From assembly GCA_948933715.1 (NCBI GenBank), contig CAQZPH010000002.1:1-64000 (forward strand): DNA of 64,000 bases, read 5' to 3'. Numbering within the stretch: position 1 is the stretch's first letter; every line of letters begins with the position of its first letter. The position numbers were made by a program, and so were the translations under genes. Below are positions 55,348 to 64,000 of the stretch, in pieces. The stretch comes from an uncultured Eubacteriales bacterium. GTDB lineage: Bacteria > Bacillota > Clostridia > Oscillospirales > Acutalibacteraceae. Below the pieces are notes generated by a model, which was given only the letters and a program-made list of their open reading frames with translations, did not search any database and had not been told where the DNA came from.

Positions 55348-56391
55348 TTACTCAACGTTTATATGTGTCCATTGTGCTAACACGCAGACGTATGTCTTTC
55401 CAGGAATCATAATAAGTTCTTTATCATCAGTTGTATAATATTTAAATGGAGAGGTATCTTTATCGCGAGTCCATTTAATATCAATAATTTTTCCATGAGA
55501 CATATATTTACCAGTTCCATTCCCGATAATATCTAAGGACAAAAGTTCAGTGTTATCCATATTTTGCCCCTTTACGTTCATTAAAATGATGTTTTGTTTA
55601 GAGTTTTGTTCTTTTGTATTATCGTCCATCTGTGGCTTATTAAATTGTGAGATTAAGTATGTTTGATTTTCAGAATCATATGTAAACAAAGTACTTTTAT
55701 AACCCGAGAAAATAACTGTTAATTTATTAGCATCAGTGCCTTGTAGTACTTGAGAATTATCGTCAAACTTTTGAGGGTACTTATAATTAGGTTCTAACTG
55801 AGTTTTATAACCTTTACTTTTAATACCAGCAATTATTTTTTCTCCAGATGTTAAAGCACTGTGTTCAAGGCCTAGATTTTTTAATCTATTTTGGTCACGC
55901 CACATAAATTTCTCATGACTTATCAAATCTATAGAGTCGATATATCCACTTTTTAATATTTTATATGCATGAATACTACCGCCAAGATGAAAATATATTG
56001 CGTCAAGCCCTTTAGCAATATTGATAAAATATGGTCTTGAGCTTCTAACACTCCCAATAGCTGGAACAGCCGAAGGATCTTTAAATACACCTAGAATACG
56101 GGTTATACCCCCTTCTGTTGGGCATTCATACATAATATCTGCTTGAGATACGCCTAAAAGTGGTTGCCCAGAATGCAAATTATTTATCATAATAGCAACA
56201 GGTCTTTGATTTATTTTGTCTTTATCTATCGCAAGGCCCGTTAATGGATTTATACCCATGGATTTAGCGTTATTTTGGGTTTTACTAACTAAAGAAGCAT
56301 TATTGTTAAATCTATTGTTTATAAAAAAAGCTCCCGCACTAATTATTAATAATGTTAAAAACGAGATGATAATTTTTGTATAAATTTTCAC
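55348..56391 (-). CDS. DUF3048 domain-containing exported protein
   Basis: A 347-residue protein of the DUF3048/YerB family. Residues ~4-24 are an N-terminal signal anchor without a lipobox. The family core is visible as NPLTGLAIDKDKINQRPVAI, MINNLHSGQPLLGVSQADIM, YECPTEGGITRILGVF and SVRSSRPYFINIAKGLDAIY. Function of the family is not established. It converges on serS. Bacillus YerB is a lipoprotein; the lack of a lipobox here is a difference. Confidence 0.85.
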   Translation of the reverse strand: MKIYTKIIISFLTLLIISAGAFFINNRFNNNASLVSKTQNNAKSMGINPLTGLAIDKDKINQRPVAIMINNLHSGQPLLGVSQADIMYECPTEGGITRILGVFKDPSAVPAIGSVRSSRPYFINIAKGLDAIYFHLGGSIHAYKILKSGYIDSIDLISHEKFMWRDQNRLKNLGLEHSALTSGEKIIAGIKSKGYKTQLEPNYKYPQKFDDNSQVLQGTDANKLTVIFSGYKSTLFTYDSENQTYLISQFNKPQMDDNTKEQNSKQNIILMNVKGQNMDNTELLSLDIIGNGTGKYMSHGKIIDIKWTRDKDTSPFKYYTTDDKELIMIPGKTYVCVLAQWTHINVE

Positions 56392-56438
56392 TTTTTTGCT
56401 CCTTTTATAAAATTTTTATTGTTTTTTCTTATAAATAA

Positions 56439-56467
56439 TTTACATTATTTTTAAAAAATGATATAAT
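56439..56467 (+). promoter_or_regulatory. Promoter of ppa
   Basis: TTTACA (56439-56444), 17-base spacer, TATAAT (56462-56467), about 40 bases before ppa. Confidence 0.75.
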
Positions 56468-56506
56468 AACACGTTAGAAGATATTTAACATAAAGGAGAT
56501 ATAAAT

Positions 56507-57043
56507 ATGAATATTTGGCATGATATCGATGCAGCAAGAATTTCTACTAATGATTTTATGGCTGTTATTGAAATTCCTAAAGGAAGTAAAACAAAGTATG
56601 AACTAGATAAACAAACAGGAATGTTAAAATTAGATCGTATTTTACATACATCAACTCATTACCCTGCAAACTATGGCTTTATTCCTCGTACTTACGCTGA
56701 TGATCTTGATCCACTTGATGTTTTAGTGCTTTGCTCTGAAAAGATTTCATCGTCAACTTTAGTAAGGTGTTACCCGATCGGTGTTATGAACATGATCGAT
56801 AATGGCGACAATGATGAAAAAATCATCGCTATACCTTATGACGATCCAACTTATAATAGTTACAAAGATGTTAGTGAACTTCCAAGACACATCTTTAATG
56901 AAATGAGCCACTTTTTCACAGTTTATAAAGAACTAGAAGGCAAAAAAACTGCAGTTGAAGAGATCAAAGGTGCAACCGATGCAATTAAAATTATAGACGC
57001 ATGCATTGAATCATATAAGAAAAAATTTGGTTATAATATGTAG
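56507..57043 (+). CDS. ppa: Inorganic pyrophosphatase (family I)
   Basis: A 178-residue soluble family I pyrophosphatase. EIPKGSKTKYELDKQTGMLK, YPANYGFIPRTYADDLDPLD (with the Asp-rich metal site DDLDPLDVLVL) and KIIAIPYDDPTY, DVSELPRHI are diagnostic. Single gene with its own promoter and terminator. Confidence 0.95.
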   Translation: MNIWHDIDAARISTNDFMAVIEIPKGSKTKYELDKQTGMLKLDRILHTSTHYPANYGFIPRTYADDLDPLDVLVLCSEKISSSTLVRCYPIGVMNMIDNGDNDEKIIAIPYDDPTYNSYKDVSELPRHIFNEMSHFFTVYKELEGKKTAVEEIKGATDAIKIIDACIESYKKKFGYNM

Positions 57044-57049
57044 TTTAAT

Positions 57050-57077
57050 AAAAAGGCATTTTTAAAAATGCCTTTTT
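57050..57077. terminator. Terminator after ppa
   Basis: AAAAAGGCATTTTT / AAAAATGCCTTTTT, perfect 28-base palindrome-like hairpin just after ppa; symmetrical enough to serve the foldase gene from the other side too. Confidence 0.8.
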
Positions 57078-57097
57078 ATTTTTTCTTATTTAACTTA

Positions 57098-58171
57098 TTA
57101 ATTAGTGGTTTTACTAAACATAGTTGGCTCGTATTTGTTAATTACGTCGTTATTAAGATTTATAGTGAGATTGTTTTTTGTATCCTCTATTTTTTTATTA
57201 AAGTCATCAGACTTCATATCATAAAGGATTTTTTCACGATCAGACTCGTTAGTTAAATCCGGTAGCTCTATATTGTTTGAATTAGGATTCCTATACAAAA
57301 ATAAATATATATCATTATACTTTACATAAGTAGCTTTTCCAGGTTCGATTGTACTGATAGCGTCAACAATCTCTTTAGGAAGTTCTGTAGAATTTGGATT
57401 AACTAACTGATCTTCAAGCGAATCGGCATTATTTTCAATATGATCAGTTGCTTTTATTTCGCTTTGAATTTGATTTATATTTTTGGTACCTGAATTTATA
57501 GCTGAAACATATCCGGAGAATTGTTGCTCAATAAATTCCTCAGTATCTACTTTTCCACTTTGGGATTGGCCTTCGCCACCTTCAGAGTCTGCGTCTTCAA
57601 ATGGCATCTTTGAATAGAATTTTAATGAGATATAATTGTGTTTATAATATTCTAGCAGTTGTTCATCTGAGACAGGGTTTATGCCGTCTTTACCATAAAG
57701 TGCACTGAATATTTTCTTCTTTTTAGCGGCAAACAAAGAATTTGCTTGATGAACAGAATCTTTATTTATACCAAAATTTTTTTCATATACCTCGCCAGAT
57801 GCTTCCCATATTGCATCAGTTTTTTCTTGGGCTTTCTTTTTTTCTTCATCTGCAAGGCTAAGGTTCATGTCGCTTAATATTTTGTCAACAGCAAGCATCT
57901 CTTTGCATGAATCTATAGCATGTTCTTTTATCCAATTGCTTGCGTTTTGACCTTCTAATTCTTCGTTTTTTATATCAGTTGTTGATATGCCTTTTTCAAT
58001 TAATTTATCGCTTGCGTCTTGATAAAATTGCATTAACTGATAAACGTAGGTGCTAGTAGATATTGTTCTATTATCTGATTTTAGCGCCCATGTTTTATCT
58101 CCGCAAGCTGTACTGCATAGTAAAAAAATGCAAGACATAAATAGTATCGGAATCTTTTTTAATCTTTCCAT
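57098..58171 (-). CDS. Foldase-like lipoprotein (SurA/PrsA-type N-terminus)
   Basis: A 357-residue exported lipoprotein. The signal ends LLCSTAC, giving a lipidated Cys at about residue 23. What follows is long helices (WIKEHAIDSCKEMLAVDKIL, DEEKKKAQEKTDAIWEASGE) of the SurA_N/PrsA helical kind and a C-terminal part (ELPKEIVDAISTIEPGKATY) resembling the parvulin-like lobe without clear catalytic residues. A secretion chaperone on the outer leaflet is likely. It is last in the leftward glmU-prs-pth-mfd series. Confidence 0.82.
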   Translation of the reverse strand: MERLKKIPILFMSCIFLLCSTACGDKTWALKSDNRTISTSTYVYQLMQFYQDASDKLIEKGISTTDIKNEELEGQNASNWIKEHAIDSCKEMLAVDKILSDMNLSLADEEKKKAQEKTDAIWEASGEVYEKNFGINKDSVHQANSLFAAKKKKIFSALYGKDGINPVSDEQLLEYYKHNYISLKFYSKMPFEDADSEGGEGQSQSGKVDTEEFIEQQFSGYVSAINSGTKNINQIQSEIKATDHIENNADSLEDQLVNPNSTELPKEIVDAISTIEPGKATYVKYNDIYLFLYRNPNSNNIELPDLTNESDREKILYDMKSDDFNKKIEDTKNNLTINLNNDVINKYEPTMFSKTTN

Positions 58172-58288
58172 TGCTTTTTACCTCCACTTTTGGTCTGAGA
58201 AATAGTTGATCTTATCTACCTATCTGATATATTTGTAATATTCTTTATAAAAATTATACACTTAAAAATAAGATATGTCCATAAAAAA

Positions 58289-61200
58289 TTAAGATATAGA
58301 CAGAATTTCCTTTAAATTGTTAATAATAGAATTCTCTTTATCTATGTTAACGCAGATGTGAGGTTTTCCTGAAGATTTTATGGTAATTTTAGAACCCATA
58401 GTTTTAATAAATTTCTCTAATAATTTTTCATCTAAGTTATCAGCAAACAATAGAAATTTATTATTTTGTTGACGAATTTCATAGATGCCAAGAGAAGCTG
58501 CAGTACTCCTAATAATAGCTACATCAATAAGGCCCAAAACGCTTTCAGGAGGCTCCCCGAACCGATCTATTAACTCATCGGTTACATCGGAAGCATCCTC
58601 CTTTGATCTTATATCTGAAATTCTTCGGTAAATATCAATTCGTTGGTTAACATTAGGGATATATTTTTCAGGAATATGAGCACCTATTTGCACATCCACT
58701 AAACATTCAATATCAGATTTTAAAATGGGTTCACCTTTTTCTTCGCTTACTGCTTGACCGAGCAATTTAAGGTATAAGTCATATCCAACGTCGGCCATGT
58801 GGCCGTGCTGCTCGCCACCGAGAATATTACCAGCCCCTCTTAATTCAAGGTCACGCATGGCAATTTTAAATCCAGAACCAAACTCAGTAAATTCACGGAT
58901 AGCGGATAATCTTTTTTGAGAAATCTCGCTTAATATTTTACTGCGTTTATATGTAAAATAAGCAAAAGCACGGCGCCCCGAGCGCCCAACACGACCACGG
59001 ATTTGATGCAATTGCGAAAGACCTAAATGGTCGGCGTTTTCTATAATTAAAGTGTTAACATTAGCAACGTCAATTCCAGTTTCTATAATAGTAGTACAAA
59101 CTAAAATATCAATTTCGTGCTCAACAACCTTTTGCCACACAGAAGATAATTCTTGTTCGGACATTTTCCCATGTGCATATCCAACCTTAGCTTCTGGAAT
59201 CTGATTTTGCAAAGAAGCAGCAGTTTGAGATATAGTTGACACGTTATTATGCATATAATAAACTTGCCCTGCGCGTCTAAGTTCTCGACGGATAGCTTCA
59301 TTTATAATGGTTTGATCGTGTTCAAGAATATAAGTTTGCACCGGGAACCTATTTTGCGGTGCCTCTTCAAGTGATGACATATCCCGAATACCAGACATCG
59401 CCATATTTAAAGTTCTTGGAATTGGAGTGGCAGATAAAGTGAGCACATCAACATTTTTAGCAAGTTCTTTAAATCGTTCCTTTTGAGAAACGCCAAACCT
59501 TTGTTCTTCGTCTATGATAACAAGACCTAAATCATAAAAAAAAACATCTTTTTGCACTAACCTATGCGTACCTACAATGATATCAACTTCACCGCGTTTT
59601 AAGCGTTTTAAAGTTTCGGTTTGCTGTTTTTGAGTGCGAAACCTCGATAATAATTCAATTTTTATAGGAAAATTCTCAAATCTTTTTACTATAGTTTGAA
59701 AATGCTGCCAAGCAAGAATTGTTGTTGGCACCAATATTGCACACTGTTTAGAATTGCATACACATTTAAATGCAGCTCTGAGTGCTACTTCGGTTTTTCC
59801 AAAACCAACATCCCCGCAAAGCAATCGATCCATTGGTGCTACTTTTTGCATATCAGCTTTTATTTCGTCAATGCAGCGCAATTGATCGGGAGTCTCCTCA
59901 TATTCAAAATGCGATTCAAAGTCGCGTTGCAATTCATTATCTTCAGGGAAAGCATATCCTTTTGTGTGCATTCTGTCTGAATATAATTTTATGAGTTCTT
60001 TTGCAATATCTTTGGTTGCTTTTTTTACCCGTGCCTTAGATTTTTGCCACTCGGTGGATCCGAGTTTATTTAAGTGTACACGCGTTTCTGAAGCAGGCCC
60101 TATATATTTATCAACTAAATCAAGCTGTGTAACAGGAACATACAGTGTATCTCCCTTAGCATAAGCTATTTTTATATAATCTTTTTTCACGTTTTGCACT
60201 TCAATATTGTGGATTCCTTTAAAAACTCCAATACCATGAAGGCTATGCACAACATAGTCTCCAATGTTAAGATCAGAAATGCTATACACGCTTTTACGAT
60301 TATTCTTTTTCTTTTTTATACTTGATTTTGAAGAGGTATTAAAATACCCATAAGTAATCAATGAAAAGTTTATATCTGGATACTCAAACCCAGCAGAAAG
60401 AGAACCTGTTGTTATAATTTTAGATCCAGGTGCAATATCATTAACATTTTCTAAATAGGTTATATTAATGCCACGCTGTTGTAGATCCTTGGCAGTACTC
60501 ATAGCGGAACGTTTTGTTCCCGCGAGAACTATTACAGTTTGATTTTTACTCATACTACTAAGGTCATCGCTAAGTAACGATAAGCTACCGTTCCAAATAG
60601 GTAGCTGACGTGCATTTATGGTTATAGTTTTATTTATTTTAGAAAAACAACCGCGAGTTAAAAATGTATCAAAATATAGGGTAGACCTCTCGTTTATATA
60701 AGATAAGAATTGAGTTTTATCTGCAGAAAAAGTATCAAGTCCTTTACATAAAACACCGTCTTCTAAATACAAAGATAAATCTTCTTGCCACCTAAATGCA
60801 GTTGATTTTAAACGGTCCTCAACTTTAGTTTGCTCTGAAACAAATATAAGGCTATTTTTATCTAAATAGTCAAACAAAGTATTAGGAGAGTCATAGATAA
60901 AATTTATAAATTTATCGCATGAACCCACGCCACCAGTGTTTTGCAGTTGATCGATTTCTGATGATAAAATGTCTATAGACTTTTGATTATACTTTTCTTT
61001 TTTCAACTTATCCTTTAAGTTTTGAATATTCTCTATTAATTTTATTGGGTCATCAATGATGATTTCGTTTGCGGGAGATATAGTAATTTGTTTTATAGAT
61101 TCAGTTCGGCGTTGAGTAGCAATATCAAAATAGTGTATAGAGTCGATTTCATCGCCCCAAAATTCTATTCGCACAGGTTTATTACTATTTGTTGTGAAAA

Positions 61201-61741
61201 AATCTAGTATTCCTCCACGCACAGAAAATTGACCCTCACCTTCAACTTGGTCATATTTTTCATAACCACAACCAATGAGTTTTTTTGCAACATCGCAAAT
61301 AGCAATGGTAGTCCCAGTTTTAATAGTAAAAGTAATATCTTTTAACTTATTTTTTGGTATAGTATATTGAAGTGCTGCATCTGGGCATGCAATAACTACA
61401 TCAAGGTCATTTTTTAGTAACTTGTTAAGAACACTAAGACGTTGATGTTCATATTCTTTAGATTGCCCTGCTATATTATGAAAATTAAAATCTCTTGAAG
61501 GGTATATAGCAACGCGACTACCCATTAAGCTCAAGTCAGTTGACATTTTTTGTGCACTTGATTCATCATGAGCTATAAGCATTGCCGGATGGCTTAATGA
61601 ATCTGTAATAGAGTGTATAAAATGTGACTTATGAATGTCAGATAACCCGGTAAGTCCGATAGTACTTCCGGGTTTTGCAATTTCTTTTTGTATTCGGGTA
61701 AAGTCGGTTGACTCTTGCAGCACATTTTTTAAAAAATCCAT
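58289..61741 (-). CDS. mfd: Transcription-repair coupling factor Mfd
   Basis: A 1150-residue Mfd. N-terminal UvrB-like domain (residues ~1-330), RNA polymerase-interaction (CarD-like) domain with LNIGDYVVHSLHGIGVFKGI, helicase motor with LLCGDVGFGKTEVALRAAFK (Walker A), VIIDEEQRFGV, TLSATPIPRTLNMAMSG, and the TRG segment, then the C-terminal domain that binds UvrA. It clears stalled polymerase and recruits repair. Twelve bases after pth. Confidence 0.96.
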   Translation of the reverse strand: MDFLKNVLQESTDFTRIQKEIAKPGSTIGLTGLSDIHKSHFIHSITDSLSHPAMLIAHDESSAQKMSTDLSLMGSRVAIYPSRDFNFHNIAGQSKEYEHQRLSVLNKLLKNDLDVVIACPDAALQYTIPKNKLKDITFTIKTGTTIAICDVAKKLIGCGYEKYDQVEGEGQFSVRGGILDFFTTNSNKPVRIEFWGDEIDSIHYFDIATQRRTESIKQITISPANEIIIDDPIKLIENIQNLKDKLKKEKYNQKSIDILSSEIDQLQNTGGVGSCDKFINFIYDSPNTLFDYLDKNSLIFVSEQTKVEDRLKSTAFRWQEDLSLYLEDGVLCKGLDTFSADKTQFLSYINERSTLYFDTFLTRGCFSKINKTITINARQLPIWNGSLSLLSDDLSSMSKNQTVIVLAGTKRSAMSTAKDLQQRGINITYLENVNDIAPGSKIITTGSLSAGFEYPDINFSLITYGYFNTSSKSSIKKKKNNRKSVYSISDLNIGDYVVHSLHGIGVFKGIHNIEVQNVKKDYIKIAYAKGDTLYVPVTQLDLVDKYIGPASETRVHLNKLGSTEWQKSKARVKKATKDIAKELIKLYSDRMHTKGYAFPEDNELQRDFESHFEYEETPDQLRCIDEIKADMQKVAPMDRLLCGDVGFGKTEVALRAAFKCVCNSKQCAILVPTTILAWQHFQTIVKRFENFPIKIELLSRFRTQKQQTETLKRLKRGEVDIIVGTHRLVQKDVFFYDLGLVIIDEEQRFGVSQKERFKELAKNVDVLTLSATPIPRTLNMAMSGIRDMSSLEEAPQNRFPVQTYILEHDQTIINEAIRRELRRAGQVYYMHNNVSTISQTAASLQNQIPEAKVGYAHGKMSEQELSSVWQKVVEHEIDILVCTTIIETGIDVANVNTLIIENADHLGLSQLHQIRGRVGRSGRRAFAYFTYKRSKILSEISQKRLSAIREFTEFGSGFKIAMRDLELRGAGNILGGEQHGHMADVGYDLYLKLLGQAVSEEKGEPILKSDIECLVDVQIGAHIPEKYIPNVNQRIDIYRRISDIRSKEDASDVTDELIDRFGEPPESVLGLIDVAIIRSTAASLGIYEIRQQNNKFLLFADNLDEKLLEKFIKTMGSKITIKSSGKPHICVNIDKENSIINNLKEILSIS

Positions 61742-61752
61742 TATATCTCCTC

Positions 61753-62373
61753 TTAGGAATTAAACTTATTCATAGCTTCATCGGTTTTACCGTCTAGCAT
61801 AAGTTTTAAAGCACCATATGCATTTTCTATAGCGGTGTTAAGTTGTTTGCGATCGGCATCACTAAATTCTGAGGTTACCCAGTCAGCAAGGTTCCATCGC
61901 TCGGGTTTTGCACCGACTCCAATCTTTATTCTAGGGAAATTATCATAACCGGTTTTATTAATGATATCCTTTATGCCGTTGTGCCCACCAGAACTACCTT
62001 TTTTGCGAATTCTTAATTTCCCAGGGAATAATGATATATCGTCTACTATAACGATTAATTTTTCTATATCGATTTTATAAAAATCCATTATCTTTCTTAC
62101 TGCATCACCGCTTAAGTTCATATAAGTTTGCGGCTTAACCAGCAAGACTCTATGGCCCGCTATAGTAGCATCGAAAATTTGTGATTGGTATTTTAGTTTA
62201 CTGTTAGTTAGGTGCAGATCGTTTACTATATGATCTATGGTTAAAAAACCGGCATTATGCCTAGTGTTTTCATATTTTTGCCCAGGGTTACCAAGACCCA
62301 CGATAATGTATTCGGTGGGATTAATTGTTTTATAAGGATTTGTAATCGCTTTTTTTAATGTTTTAAATATCAT
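61753..62373 (-). CDS. pth: Peptidyl-tRNA hydrolase
   Basis: A 206-residue Pth. IIVGLGNPGQKYENTRHNAG (catalytic His in TRHNAGF), VKPQTYMNLSGDAVRK, DDISLFPGKLRIRKKGSSGG and HNGIKDIINKTGYDNFPRIK are present. It has about 20 extra N-terminal residues before the usual start, but the ATG at 62373 has AAGGAG seven bases upstream, so the extension looks real. Order glmU-prs-pth-mfd matches Bacillus (without ctc). Confidence 0.94.
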   Translation of the reverse strand: MIFKTLKKAITNPYKTINPTEYIIVGLGNPGQKYENTRHNAGFLTIDHIVNDLHLTNSKLKYQSQIFDATIAGHRVLLVKPQTYMNLSGDAVRKIMDFYKIDIEKLIVIVDDISLFPGKLRIRKKGSSGGHNGIKDIINKTGYDNFPRIKIGVGAKPERWNLADWVTSEFSDADRKQLNTAIENAYGALKLMLDGKTDEAMNKFNS

Positions 62374-62523
62374 TATAACTCCTTTTTATGTTGAAATTTA
62401 AACTTTTTTATACGACTAAATGGTGGGATAAACTTAAATACCCCACCTGTTTTATTTTAGAAGATGCTGAGAAAGAACAGATAAAGCTCAGGTAATCAAC
62501 ATCTAAAACAGTTTGTCCAATAA

Positions 62524-63483
62524 TTAATTAAACATTGGTGACACAGGAACATCTTCATATATACGTTCGATGGCTTCAGCAAACAAAGATGCTACCGACA
62601 AAATGTTAAATTTATCAATAAAGTTTTCTTTTGGAATAGGAATAGTATCAAGTAGATAGAGCTCTTTAATAGGGCTATTTTTAATACGTTCAATAGCAGG
62701 ACCTGATAAAACTGCGTGAGTAGCGCAAGCAAAGACTTCTTTAGCCCCTCCTTTTTCTATAACAGCGGCGGCAGCATTACATAAGGTACCAGCGGTATCG
62801 ATCATATCATCAACTAGAATAACCTTTTTATCTTCAACGTCACCGATAATATTCATAACTTCACATACATTTGCACGTTGGCGTCTTTTATCTATAATAG
62901 CAATAGGTAAAGAAAGGCGCGAAGCAAAAGAACGAACTCTTGTAACTGAACCAAGGTCAGGCGAAACGACCACGTAATCATCTTTATTGTCACCGATTTT
63001 ATTTTTAATAAAGGCTGCTAAAATAGGACTTCCCACAAGGTGATCAACAGGGATATTGAAAAAACCTTGAATTTGAGGTGCATGAAGATCCATAGTAAGG
63101 ACTCGATCGGCGCCAGCGGTGGTAATTAAATCAGCCACAAGTTTTGCAGAAATCGGGTCTCTAGCTTTAGCTTTTCTATCTTGACGAGCATATCCGAAAT
63201 AAGGAATTACAGCGGTAATTCTTGCAGCTGACGAGCGTTTCATAGCATCAATCATTATAAGTAGTTCCATAAGGTTTTGATTCACAGGATTACAAGTAGA
63301 CTGAATTATAAAACAATCAGAGCCACGGACTGATTCATGGAGCGATACTGAAATCTCTCCATCGCTAAAAGTTGTTACCTCTGCTTTGCCAAGCGGTAGC
63401 TTTAAAGCATTAGCAATATGTTTTGCTACAGCTAAATTTGAGTTTGCTGCAAAAATTTTGATTCCTTTACCATGAAAATTCAT
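62524..63483 (-). CDS. prs: Ribose-phosphate pyrophosphokinase
   Basis: A 319-residue PRPP synthase: IKIFAANSNLAVAKHIANAL, DGEISVSLHESVRGSDCFII, YFGYARQDRKAKARDPISAK, VLTMDLHAPQIQGFF and the PRPP loop LVDDMIDTAGTLCNAAAA are intact. It makes PRPP for nucleotides, His and Trp. Downstream of glmU as usual; 52 bases separate them, with no terminator. Confidence 0.96.
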   Translation of the reverse strand: MNFHGKGIKIFAANSNLAVAKHIANALKLPLGKAEVTTFSDGEISVSLHESVRGSDCFIIQSTCNPVNQNLMELLIMIDAMKRSSAARITAVIPYFGYARQDRKAKARDPISAKLVADLITTAGADRVLTMDLHAPQIQGFFNIPVDHLVGSPILAAFIKNKIGDNKDDYVVVSPDLGSVTRVRSFASRLSLPIAIIDKRRQRANVCEVMNIIGDVEDKKVILVDDMIDTAGTLCNAAAAVIEKGGAKEVFACATHAVLSGPAIERIKNSPIKELYLLDTIPIPKENFIDKFNILSVASLFAEAIERIYEDVPVSPMFN

Positions 63484-63534
63484 AATTTTTCCCCTTAAAG
63501 TTATTTTTATATTACTGATAAAATAAACCAGTTT

Positions 63535-64000
63535 TTATACGAATTCATTATTTTTTATAATCGAAAAAGGTTTAATGGGAACATCCGTGATAATTTTAGA
63601 ATGGGAACAATTGATTGAATTTAAAGTAATATTATTGCCTATCAGGCAAGATTTAATCTGAGTATTGGGTCCAATAATGCAGTTGGTACCGATAATAGAT
63701 TTACCAAGTATAATAGTTCCTGGCAAAATGCAAGTGTTTTGACCAATGGTAACTTCGTCAGTTATAATAACGCCATCAGTAAAAGGGATATCCACCCCGT
63801 TTGCCATTAATTTTTTTAATATATTATTGCGAGCAATAGCATTTAGTTCGTTGAGCTGAATTGGATTGTTAGCACCTAACACAGTGTTTTCAGTTTGAGA
63901 TATATAAGCGTTTACTAGGTGACCTTGAGATAGCAGCAAACTTATTGCATCAGGCAAGTAAAATTCGTTTTGAGAATTGTTGTTTTTTATGTTTTCTATT
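63535..64000 (-). CDS. glmU: GlmU, C-terminal part (runs off window); acetyltransferase domain truncated
   Basis: Partial gene: the frame stays open to the window edge, reading ENIKNNNSQNEFYLPDAISL in the pyrophosphorylase domain before the linker (LNAIARNNILKKLMANGVDI). The left-handed beta-helix begins with VIITDEVTIGQNTCILPGTI and runs IGPNTQIKSCLIGNN, then stops at IKPFSIIKNNEFV. In full-length GlmU this equals the IGPFARLRPG point, so about 120 residues with the acetyl-CoA site (Arg, Lys, His, Asn residues of the active site) are missing. The UDP-GlcNAc pyrophosphorylase half should work; the GlcN-1-P acetyltransferase half cannot. Stop codon at 63535-63537 is followed by AT-rich DNA without coding remnants. 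The start is outside the window. Confidence 0.85.
   Translation of the reverse strand, partial: IENIKNNNSQNEFYLPDAISLLLSQGHLVNAYISQTENTVLGANNPIQLNELNAIARNNILKKLMANGVDIPFTDGVIITDEVTIGQNTCILPGTIILGKSIIGTNCIIGPNTQIKSCLIGNNITLNSINCSHSKIITDVPIKPFSIIKNNEFV

Overview
The window is a low-GC Gram-positive (Firmicutes, Clostridia-type) chromosome segment that carries the replication origin region. The gene order gyrA/gyrB-remB-recF-S4 protein-dnaN-dnaA | rpmH-rnpA-yidD-yidC-jag-mnmE-mnmG-rsmG-noc-parA-parB-serS is the classic Firmicutes origin layout. Transcription diverges from about 43.7-44.1 kb, as expected if replication starts there. Anaerobic life is suggested by a rubredoxin plus flavodiiron protein, a rubrerythrin, a 2[4Fe-4S] ferredoxin and a class B sortase. 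Order and content resemble an uncultured Oscillospirales/Ruminococcaceae-type genome. That placement is an inference from synteny, not from a marker search. TTG and GTG starts are common, even in core genes.

Layout. 0-2.7 kb: a hypothetical membrane protein, an operon of three small unrecognised proteins, and a CBS-pair protein. 2.7-8.5 kb: an accessory-replication/signalling block (Orn/Lys/Arg decarboxylase-like, DarA/PstA, HolB, RicT, ferredoxin, TrmN6, RsmI), syntenic with the yaaO-yabC region of Bacillus subtilis but without tmk. 8.5-23.4 kb: a looser region with three small ribbon-helix-helix regulators, an M14 peptidase, rubrerythrin, a Nif11-like orphan peptide, a NUDIX protein, tRNA-Ser(CGA), Ogg, YchF, Tex, a SLOG protein, Fba, RplM-RpsI and a YabE-like 3D-domain cell-wall protein. 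23.4-33.5 kb: AroF, sortase B, ThiI-cysteine desulfurase, rubredoxin-FprA, a modular lysozyme, an isolated 5S rRNA, a MecA-like adaptor and Rpe. 33.7-55.2 kb: the origin region, with three perfect parS sites. 55.3-64 kb: a DUF3048 protein, pyrophosphatase, a foldase-like lipoprotein, Mfd, Pth, Prs and the 3' part of a glmU that lacks most of its acetyltransferase domain.

The most unusual signal is not a gene. Five intergenic sites in the first 23 kb (about 2.7, 10.3, 15.4, 17.75 and 22.6 kb) have the same architecture: one outer stem enclosing three hairpins that abut with almost no unpaired bases, so that each can fold as a nearly perfect four-way junction. Their sequences are unrelated. I do not recognise this family. 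It looks like an architecture-conserved, sequence-divergent cloverleaf element.

Other points worth attention are two parS sites embedded in 30-32 bp perfect palindromes followed by T-rich DNA, with a third inside mnmG; a Nif11-type leader peptide with a cationic 17-residue tail after a GG motif and no neighbouring modification enzyme; a lysozyme whose SH3b domain appears inserted inside the GH24 fold; a GlmU ending before its acetyltransferase active site; and a DnaA-box-like cluster about 30 kb from dnaA.
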